The translations under genes were made by a program, and so were the position numbers. The notes beneath the pieces were generated by a model, which searched no databases, was not told the DNA's origin, and saw nothing but the letters and a program-made list of their open reading frames with translations. This document shows positions 58,512-64,000 of a stretch of DNA of 64,000 nt, piece by piece; position 1 is the stretch's first letter, and each line of letters begins with the position of its first letter. Source of the DNA: Pontibacter aquaedesilientis (GTDB lineage: Bacteria > Bacteroidota > Bacteroidia > Cytophagales > Hymenobacteraceae); assembly GCF_014773225.1 (NCBI RefSeq), contig NZ_JACXAJ010000004.1:62001-126000 (forward strand), written 5' to 3'.

Positions 58512-59846
58512 TTGAAAAACACTGACCTGACCAACCTGCTATACATCTCCTATTACTGGCCGCCTTCCGGTGGACCGGGCGTGCAGCGTGGACTTAAATT
58601 TTGCAAGTACCTGCCCGCTTTTGGTGTGCAGCCCGGTATACTGACCGTGGATGAGAAACAGGCTTCCTACCCTGTGCTGGACCATAGCTTTGAAAAGGAA
58701 GTTCCGCCAGGTATAGCCGTTTACCGCACAGCCACTTCCGAGCCCTTTGAATATTATAAGAAACTGTCCGGCAAGAAGGAGATTCCCTACAGTGGTTTTG
58801 CCAATGAAGAGGCGAAGACCGGTTTTCTGGACAAGGTGTTTAAGTTTCTGCGTGGCAACCTGTTTATACCTGACGCCCGCGTTGGCTGGAACAAACATGC
58901 CCTCAAAAAAGCCAATGAACTGCTGCAGGCCGGGAAGTACCAGGCGATATTGACAACCAGTCCGCCCCACTCCACCCAACTGATCGGGCTGAAGCTGAAG
59001 GATAGGTATAAACTGCCCTGGGTGGCCGACCTCCGCGACCCCTGGACCAACATCCACTACTACTACCAGCTATACCATACGCCTATTGCCAAGCGCATCG
59101 ACAAAAAGTACGAGTTGCAGGTGCTGGAGCAGGCCGATGCCGTGATCGTAACCAGTGAGGATACCAAGCGCCTGTTCCTGAACAAACCGATCAAGATCGA
59201 CCCGGGCAAGATACACGTGATCCCGAACGGGTACGATGAGGATGACTTCGTATACCCTTCCGCACCGCCACAGGACACTTTCCTGATCACTTATGCCGGC
59301 ACCATTACCGAGAACTATAATATCGATGTGTTTCTGAAAACGCTGGCGCACCTGAAGTCCGCGCACAGCGACATCAGGTATAAGCTGCGGTTTGTGGGGA
59401 AGGTATCAGAAGGAGTAAAACGCCGCATCGAGCAGGCTGGTCTGGAAGGTATAGTGGAATACATTCCGCATGTACCGCACCACGAGGCTATTAAATACCT
59501 GATGGAGAGCACCATGTTACTCCTGGCGATTGCCGATGTGCCGAGCATGTACGCCAACGTGCCGGGTAAGCTGTTTGAGTACCTGGCCTCCAATAAACCC
59601 ATTGTGTGCCTGGGGCCTGTGCACTCCGACGCTGACCGCATCATTGACGAGTGTGGAGCTGGACGACTTTTCCACTACACAGCCTACGACCTGATGCTCG
59701 ACCATATGACGCAGATGAGCAAGGCCTGGAAACTTAACACCAATCTAGATTTGCCTTACATCAACCACTCCCAGTTTTCGAGAAGGGCCCTGACGGAGGA
59801 GTTGGCCAAAGTGGTGAAAAGCCTTGCCGGGAAGAAGGCGGTGTAA
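58512..59846 (+). CDS. GT4-family glycosyltransferase
   Basis: A 444-residue GT-B enzyme. The N-terminal loop is YISYYWPPSGGPGVQRGLKF, and a helix-rich acceptor domain ends with LPWVADLRDPWTN (a conserved Asp-Arg-Asp segment). The donor domain has IHVIPNGYDEDDF near residue 240, LITYAGTITENYNIDVFL and the MYANVPGKLFEYLASNKPIVCLG segment around residue 350, where the Glu of the E-x7-E pair is expected. TTG 58512 is the likely start. It is separated from the main polysaccharide locus by housekeeping genes. Substrates unknown. Confidence 0.87.
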   Translation: MKNTDLTNLLYISYYWPPSGGPGVQRGLKFCKYLPAFGVQPGILTVDEKQASYPVLDHSFEKEVPPGIAVYRTATSEPFEYYKKLSGKKEIPYSGFANEEAKTGFLDKVFKFLRGNLFIPDARVGWNKHALKKANELLQAGKYQAILTTSPPHSTQLIGLKLKDRYKLPWVADLRDPWTNIHYYYQLYHTPIAKRIDKKYELQVLEQADAVIVTSEDTKRLFLNKPIKIDPGKIHVIPNGYDEDDFVYPSAPPQDTFLITYAGTITENYNIDVFLKTLAHLKSAHSDIRYKLRFVGKVSEGVKRRIEQAGLEGIVEYIPHVPHHEAIKYLMESTMLLLAIADVPSMYANVPGKLFEYLASNKPIVCLGPVHSDADRIIDECGAGRLFHYTAYDLMLDHMTQMSKAWKLNTNLDLPYINHSQFSRRALTEELAKVVKSLAGKKAV

Positions 59847-59863
59847 CTTAGCAAGGGATAGCT

Positions 59864-60073
59864 TTATTCGACATGCTGGCTCTCCGCCTTGCGCTGGTCC
59901 AGGAATAGCTTAACGAATAGTAAGACCATTATTAGTCTATACCCCCTGTATACCCATATATTAGCCTCCCAAAAAAGGATATCGTATGTCTCTGCCGGGT
60001 TTATAAAGGAGATGACAAAGTCTGTAAAGGCAGCAGCGCCCAATATTAAATAAATGATTTTCAGTGCTCTCAT
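59864..60073 (-). CDS. Small hypothetical membrane protein
   Basis: A 69-residue protein with two predicted membrane helices (IIYLILGAAAFTDFVISFI and YRGYRLIMVLLFVKLFLDQ) and a polar tail. No family recognised. It converges on the GT4 gene with a 17-bp gap. Upstream at 60074-60152 is an imperfect hairpin (GCAAGCAATCTTGC core) near a TTAGGTATAGTAG string that recurs near 61407. It could be part of the AT-rich group of small genes running to 62.8 kb. Confidence 0.6.
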   Translation of the reverse strand: MRALKIIYLILGAAAFTDFVISFINPAETYDILFWEANIWVYRGYRLIMVLLFVKLFLDQRKAESQHVE

Positions 60074-60152
60074 TTGAGGTTTAAACGGTTAGGTATAGTA
60101 GAAATGGCTGTCACTCCTTTTGCAAGCAATCTTGCTTATCGGGCAAGGTGCG

Positions 60153-60599
60153 TTATGAATTTCCAGGTCCGTCCAGGTGATTCTTGAGTGCTTCCTGGAT
60201 GAAATAGCCCCATCCTTGTACGGCACTCTCTCTTTTGAACTCAGGTATGTCTTCTTCGAAATCTTCGATCACTTCAAACCGGAGCGCTAACTCCGACTTA
60301 TTGGCTTTCTCTGCTACCTTAAAACTAACGAGGGCAGTACCTGAGTACCCTTTGTACCGCCACTCGTAGGCAACTTTTTTGGCCGGAATAACTTCTGTCA
60401 CTTTCCATGAATGCGGAAAAATCCGGTCCTGCACTTGTACATTAAACTGTGTTTCAAAACCTACCTTGGGCTCAAACGAGGATATTTCCTTAAAGTACCA
60501 CTGTTGCATTTCATCAGGATTCGTGATAGCCTTCCATACATCCTCAGATGAGGCGTCGTAAGTTTGCTGCACAACGATCGGGTTCTCTGTCTTTTTCAC
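60153..60599 (-). CDS. SRPBCC (AHSA1-like) domain protein
   Basis: A 148-residue START/AHSA1-type protein. The opening VQQTYDASSEDVWKAITNPDEMQQWYF and the strands KVGFETQFNVQVQ and WKVTEVIPAKKVAYEWRYKGY are typical of the AHSA1 group of SRPBCC proteins, which bind small hydrophobic ligands or act as chaperone regulators. The role here is unknown. It is on the same strand as the preceding DNA-alkylation-like gene, 65 bp away. AT-rich compared with the 40-58 kb region. Confidence 0.84.
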   Translation of the reverse strand: MKKTENPIVVQQTYDASSEDVWKAITNPDEMQQWYFKEISSFEPKVGFETQFNVQVQDRIFPHSWKVTEVIPAKKVAYEWRYKGYSGTALVSFKVAEKANKSELALRFEVIEDFEEDIPEFKRESAVQGWGYFIQEALKNHLDGPGNS

Positions 60600-60664
60600 T
60601 CTAAAAGCATTAATTGTCTATAGCTGAAGCGCAGCCTGTTTGGCAAAAGGTAAAAGCGTCCTAA

Positions 60665-61312
60665 TTAGGCTTTCCTTCTCTTACTGACTTCGATTTCGAT
60701 GAATGCCGGCAAATAGCTTGGGGTACATCCCTTTGCCACCATTTCGTCTCTGTACAGCCCGGTTTTCTCGCCTATCAGCATGCAACGGTTCCGATACTTT
60801 TCATCATACACACCAATCCAGGCAGCTGTGAAATTCATTGCCCATTGCACTTCTGGTGCTTCGCTGGCCAGGTTAGCTTCAATTTTTGAAAGTAATTCGG
60901 GCGTATTATCCGGGGGAGTCTGTCCTGTCCATCGCAACCTAGCCTGATAGTACCAATAAGTGCGCCTTTGAAGGGCCAATGGGCTATTCTCCCAAGCTTG
61001 AATTAAGGCGACTGTTTTCTTGTCCTTCATCAGTTGATTGGCCATAAACCATTCCATCAAATGGTTTTTCTCATCAAAAGTATGGATATCCATGCTCCTG
61101 GTTAACTCATCAATCAGTTCTTGAGAAAGCAGCTTCTTGTCTATTATCAGCGACGCCAGGAGTCTGGGATAGTACTCACCTGTCGACCATAACTCCATGG
61201 CCAACGCATGGTTTTTGTTAATCTCCTTGGCCATTTTTTTCAGGTCCCCTAACTTAGTGGACGTAGCACTTACCTGAAAGCGAACTTCTTGCGCTGCTGG
61301 CGATAAATTCAT
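60665..61312 (-). CDS. DNA alkylation repair-like (AlkD/HEAT) protein
   Basis: A 215-residue helical-repeat protein resembling AlkD family DNA glycosylases: GDLKKMAKEINKNHALAMELWSTGEYYPRLLAS near residue 25, DIHTFDEKNHLMEWF, LQRRTYWYYQARLRW and WAMNFTAAWIGVYDEKYRN. AlkD removes bulky or cationic alkylated bases. I cannot confirm the catalytic Asp and Trp pair by eye, so activity is likely but unproved. ATG 61312 fits the family start; the frame extends to 61363 without support. Confidence 0.8.
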   Translation of the reverse strand: MNLSPAAQEVRFQVSATSTKLGDLKKMAKEINKNHALAMELWSTGEYYPRLLASLIIDKKLLSQELIDELTRSMDIHTFDEKNHLMEWFMANQLMKDKKTVALIQAWENSPLALQRRTYWYYQARLRWTGQTPPDNTPELLSKIEANLASEAPEVQWAMNFTAAWIGVYDEKYRNRCMLIGEKTGLYRDEMVAKGCTPSYLPAFIEIEVSKRRKA

Positions 61313-61431
61313 AAAGGTCTCCTTTTTATGATTTAAAACTACCTGGCGGTATAAAATGCACAATGCCCTGTAAGGGACTTTGCTAAAGTGTGACGTAATG
61401 GATGTTTAGGTATAGTAGCTACAAGCAATGT

Positions 61432-61959
61432 TTAATCAAACAGTCCAAGGGCTTTGAAAACTTCACTCTTCTTTTTCTGGAAAAGTTCAGCGATGTTCTC
61501 ACCGTTAAGCCCTGACCACACTCCCTTTTCATTTTTTATAACAGGGTCGTACTGATACTTCTGGTGATAAAACCTATTGTCCTTTTCGTATTTTGAAAGG
61601 TATAACATCACAAATTCGTAGTTCTCAAACTCAGGGCGGCCGTAGTGGTCAAACGCCACAAAAGTGATGGTATCCTGCTGCAAGTTGTTAAATACTGACT
61701 TCTCTACTTTGTATCTAGCTGTAAACCCTTGGTCAAAATAGATGACTTTCTGAACAACCGTATCACCATTGAATCCAATAAAGGTTTCTGTTGCACTTGT
61801 ATCTCTTTTTAGATTTTCAACTGAGATTTTCTGTCCAATGAAAGCGTACAAATTAACATCACTATCTTCTTCGTAAAAGTCTGGTCCAGCTGGAGTCCTA
61901 ACAGATTTGCAACTCCCTAAGATAAACAAGAGCAATAAAATGCATAGGGTATGTTTCAT
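61432..61959 (-). CDS. Hypothetical lipoprotein
   Basis: A 175-residue predicted lipoprotein with signal MKHTLCILLLLFILGSC (Cys17). The mature part is mixed, with beta-type stretches (ATETFIGFNGDTVVQKVIYFD, DTITFVAFDHYGRPEFENYEF). No family recognised. The frame opens at ATG 61971, but ATG 61959 starts the signal directly. It begins 13 bases after the GTTAGCC junction of the attC-like site at 61972-62037, so it may be a cassette gene, although I found no matching R'' box after its stop. Confidence 0.65.
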   Translation of the reverse strand: MKHTLCILLLLFILGSCKSVRTPAGPDFYEEDSDVNLYAFIGQKISVENLKRDTSATETFIGFNGDTVVQKVIYFDQGFTARYKVEKSVFNNLQQDTITFVAFDHYGRPEFENYEFVMLYLSKYEKDNRFYHQKYQYDPVIKNEKGVWSGLNGENIAELFQKKKSEVFKALGLFD

Positions 61960-61971
61960 AATAATAGTCAT

Positions 61972-62037
61972 GGCTAACCGGTACTAGTGTAGCAGGTGCG
62001 CTGCGATAGCAAGCTTAACTGCTAAACTTTGTTGGAG
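61972..62037 (-). repeat. attC-like site (second candidate cassette region)
   Basis: A 66-bp site downstream of the gene at 62128-62640. On the minus strand it starts CTCCAAC (62037-62031), which differs at one base from the complement (CACCAAC) of the GTTGGTG that opens that gene's cassette at 62754-62748. It ends GTTAGCC (61978-61972). Inner arms AGTGTAGCAG (61986-61995) and CTGCTAAACT (62019-62028) pair at 9 of 10 bases. The match is weaker than in the 3-5 kb array. Confidence 0.5.
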
Positions 62038-62127
62038 AATAGTTGTTTTTATTCGTTCCGGTCGTAGCTGTCATATACACTATGTTACAGGGATTAAGTA
62101 CAAGTTTATATACCAAGCTTAGTTAAG

Positions 62128-62640
62128 TTAAAAATATAAAAATCTAAAACTATAAATAAACAGAGCTATTCCTCCAACAGTAAAGGATAAAGCTAACAAT
62201 CCAAATTTCAATTTTTGCTGGCTTGTCCATTTTTCAAACTGCCTAAAATAGGACATATATCTATCCTTTTGAAAAACCGCTAAATGGCATATAGTAAAAG
62301 CCAATCCTAGACAGACTAAGAAAGGTTTCCATGAAAAACCAATTGGATGCGTGAGTAGACTGTTTAACATAAGAAAAACTGCCCAAATTAACATAAACAT
62401 GATTATGGTCAATCCGCCCCCTGATACCTTAATACTAAACCCAAACCTTTCATCGCACCACAGTCCGTTGACTACCTCCTTGTGGCTTGTACCCTGTTGT
62501 TCAAACTTTCTCTTTACCGCTGGAATTTCTCCTAATAGCATAAAAGGGTTGAGCTTGTTAGTTAGCAGGTGACGTTTGTAATCTGCTTTGTACCAACAGT
62601 AATGGATGGCGTTGAGTAATAATTCGACTTTTTTAATCAT
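62128..62640 (-). CDS. Hypothetical membrane protein with three helices
   Basis: A 170-residue protein with three predicted membrane helices in the C-terminal two-thirds (LTIIMFMLIWAVFLMLNSLL, PFLVCLGLAFTICHLAVF and FGLLALSFTVGGIALFIYSF) and a polar N-terminal domain of about 75 residues (LLNAIHYCWYKADYKRHLL). No family recognised. It lies between attC-like sites at 61972 and 62748, consistent with a cassette gene, although its leader is longer (about 110 bases) than in the first array. AT-rich. Function unknown. Confidence 0.65.
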   Translation of the reverse strand: MIKKVELLLNAIHYCWYKADYKRHLLTNKLNPFMLLGEIPAVKRKFEQQGTSHKEVVNGLWCDERFGFSIKVSGGGLTIIMFMLIWAVFLMLNSLLTHPIGFSWKPFLVCLGLAFTICHLAVFQKDRYMSYFRQFEKWTSQQKLKFGLLALSFTVGGIALFIYSFRFLYF

Positions 62641-62747
62641 TATGTGATGGGTATGATGACACTTGATTCTGCTTTGAACATATTTATCACTAACTCATAG
62701 TTCTGTAAGCATATATGCCAATGAAGCCTGATTATAATTCCTATTGA

Positions 62748-62807
62748 CACCAACTACTGTATAGCAGGAGTACCTACTCCCACTATCTACAATGTATATG
62801 GCGTACT
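62748..62807 (-). repeat. Boundary repeat shared with 4979-5027, with GTTGGTG junction
   Basis: Positions 62759-62807 match 4979-5027 at about 41 of 49 bases, with the same inverted repeat (ATAGCAGGAGT / ACTCCCACTAT). Next to it is GTTGGTG (62754-62748, minus), which nearly pairs with CTCCAAC at 62037-62031. It lies about 50 bp downstream of the GT61 gene stop. Both copies mark the upstream end of a run of small minus-strand genes. Confidence 0.55.
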
Positions 62808-62854
62808 CCATTTTCAGAATGCTTCCAATCTCCCATAAATTTAATCAAATATTC

Positions 62855-63952
62855 TTATTCAGCTATACTTGTCAACCACTTATCCACCTCTTGTGCATCT
62901 ACAGTATAATTTTCCAGCTTATCTCCTTCAGTACCCACCACGGCGCTATACCTGAAACAAAGCCCTTTGCACAGCAGGAAATAATGCGTTTTGATCAGGT
63001 TTGCCGGATGAAGCTCCAGCACCTGACACTGCTCTGAGAATAGCAGATTGGTCAGTCCGGCACCGTGCGGAGCAATAACGGCTTCGGCATCATAGAATAG
63101 TTGGACCTGCTGTTGGTAAGTCAGTTCCTCGGCCCGCACCACCTCAAAGCCATACCTGTCAAGCAGCGGCAGCAGCGCTTGCTCATTCAGCACCCGGCGG
63201 GTCCTGGCATTGGCACGGCTGATGAAGATGCGCTTTTTGTGTTTGCCGCGCTGCACCCCGTAGCCACGCCATAACTTGTCGCGCAGCCAAGCTCCGATGT
63301 CAGGGGGCAGATAACCGCTCTGCGCATTAGCCACAAACGAAGGCAGCACAAACTCCTCTACCTGCCATTTCTCATGCTTGCCAATGTACACCACCTCAGC
63401 TTGCGGATAGGCCTTCGCCACAAATGCCAGTGTCTCCAGCTGGTATGCCGCCATGTCGCGGCGCATGATGATTTTGATCGGCTCTTTTATATTTTCCAGC
63501 ACCAGGTATAGCCGTGGCAGGCAATCGAAGAACCAGTGGTAATTGTTCTGCCCAGCCCAGGGCAGGTGCAGTACGGAGGTATAGATGCCTTTCTTTTGCT
63601 TCGGCAACAGCAGCGACACTTCCTTAAACGCCTCGGATTTAGCCAGCCGGCTCACCTCTCCCACCGACTCTACTACCACTTTGCCATCCAGTACTGCCGC
63701 TCCCGAGTTGCCTAGGAACTCTACTCCCCGCAGCCTCACCACATACTGGGCTTTTTGTCTGTAGCCCAGGCTATAGTCTATCGCGTAATTGAAACTTACT
63801 GCCGACTGCTCCAGAAATGCAGTTTCTGAATCATCAAAATGAAGCACGAAACTCTCTGCCAGTGTTATTCTGCCCGGATGGTGCAGCACCGAGGTATAGC
63901 GCGAGTAATAGCCCAGGGTATGGAGTAAGCCAAAAAATGCCTTTGTCAGCAT
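62855..63952 (-). CDS. GT61-family glycosyltransferase (DUF563)
   Basis: A 365-residue glycosyltransferase of the GT61/DUF563 group. The C-terminal half shows SRANARTRRVLNEQALLPLL near residue 245 and GAGLTNLLFSEQCQVLELHP near residue 300 with the preceding APHG, the signature of this family. Members add xylose or related sugars to surface glycans. The N-terminal half includes LHLPWAGQNNYHWFFDCLPRLYL. It is not in the main polysaccharide locus. The start at 63952 lies just inside a truncated repeat at the window edge. Confidence 0.85.
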   Translation of the reverse strand: MLTKAFFGLLHTLGYYSRYTSVLHHPGRITLAESFVLHFDDSETAFLEQSAVSFNYAIDYSLGYRQKAQYVVRLRGVEFLGNSGAAVLDGKVVVESVGEVSRLAKSEAFKEVSLLLPKQKKGIYTSVLHLPWAGQNNYHWFFDCLPRLYLVLENIKEPIKIIMRRDMAAYQLETLAFVAKAYPQAEVVYIGKHEKWQVEEFVLPSFVANAQSGYLPPDIGAWLRDKLWRGYGVQRGKHKKRIFISRANARTRRVLNEQALLPLLDRYGFEVVRAEELTYQQQVQLFYDAEAVIAPHGAGLTNLLFSEQCQVLELHPANLIKTHYFLLCKGLCFRYSAVVGTEGDKLENYTVDAQEVDKWLTSIAE

Positions 63953-63958
63953 GGAAAC

Positions 63959-63980
63959 GTTTAGAAGTTAGAAAGTTGAA
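63959..63980. repeat. Possible start of a repeat element cut by the window edge
   Basis: TTTAGAAGTTAGAAAGTTGA begins a short imperfect tandem series (word GAAGTTAGAAA) just upstream of the GT61 start. It resembles the arms of the other inverted-repeat elements, but the window ends at 64000 and no second arm is visible. Confidence 0.25.
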
Positions 63981-64000
63981 TTTTCCGTATGGACAGGCCG

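Larger units (their letters stand above)
1..64000. repeat. Dispersed over-represented word AGGTATA / TATACCT
   Basis: I counted about 99 copies of AGGTATA or its complement by eye, against roughly 8 expected for a 7-mer on both strands of 64 kb with even composition. The usual extension is AGGTATAGC. Copies lie inside genes in all reading frames and also between genes. They seem absent from rpsA, ffh, pdhB, smpB and tsaD, and are thin in the AT-rich 26.4-31.7 kb block. Two copies in opposite orientation form part of the terminator stem at 56861-56904. AGGTATACCT is the full palindrome (for example near 15878). Function is unknown. Confidence 0.85.

Noticed and set aside
60074..61431. Further attC sites around the SRPBCC and AlkD-like genes
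   Set aside because: Small hairpins exist, and TTAGGTATAGTAG occurs twice, but I found no matching R box pairs, so the cassette call is not extended to these genes.
1..64000. rRNA, tRNA, tmRNA or SRP RNA genes
   Set aside because: I looked for CCA-ended cloverleaf patterns and rRNA landmarks, especially near smpB, hisS and ffh, and found none I could support by eye.

Overview
The window looks like a chromosomal segment of a Bacteroidota bacterium, most likely order Cytophagales and close to Hymenobacteraceae/Pontibacter (genus-level placement is inference). The support is: Bacteroidota-type -7 promoter boxes (TAnnTTTG) and no clear Shine-Dalgarno sequences; the ftsX-DUF3098-uppP-truB-ribF operon; a C-terminal type IX secretion sorting domain; a long S1 protein with six S1 repeats; and a very strong excess of the word AGGTATA, typically seen as AGGTATAGC (about 99 copies counted by eye on both strands, against roughly 8 expected for any 7-mer under uniform composition).

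Layout. 0.1-2.8 kb: acyltransferase, PsuG and a DHFR-like reductase. 2.9-5.0 kb: three small AT-rich genes of unknown function, each followed by an integron attC-like site with matching R boxes, i.e. a probable integrase-less cassette array. 5.2-11 kb: rpsA, HNH nuclease, NlpC/P60 hydrolase, smpB, thioesterase and tsaD, with two perfect inverted repeats built from an 8-bp word. 11-19.3 kb: tamB, then the ftsX...ribF operon. 19.6-25.1 kb: a DAGK-like/DUF389 fusion, a two-subunit CoA transferase operon split by a four-helix-bundle gene with its own inverted repeats, and a GNAT-nitrilase fusion. 25.2-41.9 kb: an exopolysaccharide/O-antigen locus (Wzz, flippase, polymerase- and ligase-like proteins, glycosyltransferases, PHP protein, a CapK-like ligase/aminotransferase fusion, a bi-domain oxidoreductase, WecB, a WecG-like transferase and a WcaJ-like initiator). 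Its first half is clearly AT-rich.

41.9-58.3 kb: hisS-hutH, a type IX cargo protein, YbaB, a GT2 glycosyltransferase, PspC, a TPR lipoprotein, pdhB, a YihY-like protein, a methyltransferase, DinB, PhzF, a coiled-coil lipoprotein, guanine deaminase and ffh. 58.3-64 kb: a GT4 glycosyltransferase, then an AT-rich run of small minus-strand genes with further attC-like sites (one repeat is shared with the 5-kb array), and a GT61 glycosyltransferase.

Most of the window is ordinary housekeeping. The parts worth a second look are the cassette array, the four-helix-bundle/inverted-repeat elements, the AGGTATA word and its inverted use in a terminator, and the ligase-aminotransferase fusion. No rRNA, tRNA, transposase, phage module or CRISPR array was found. 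All counts and alignments were made by eye.
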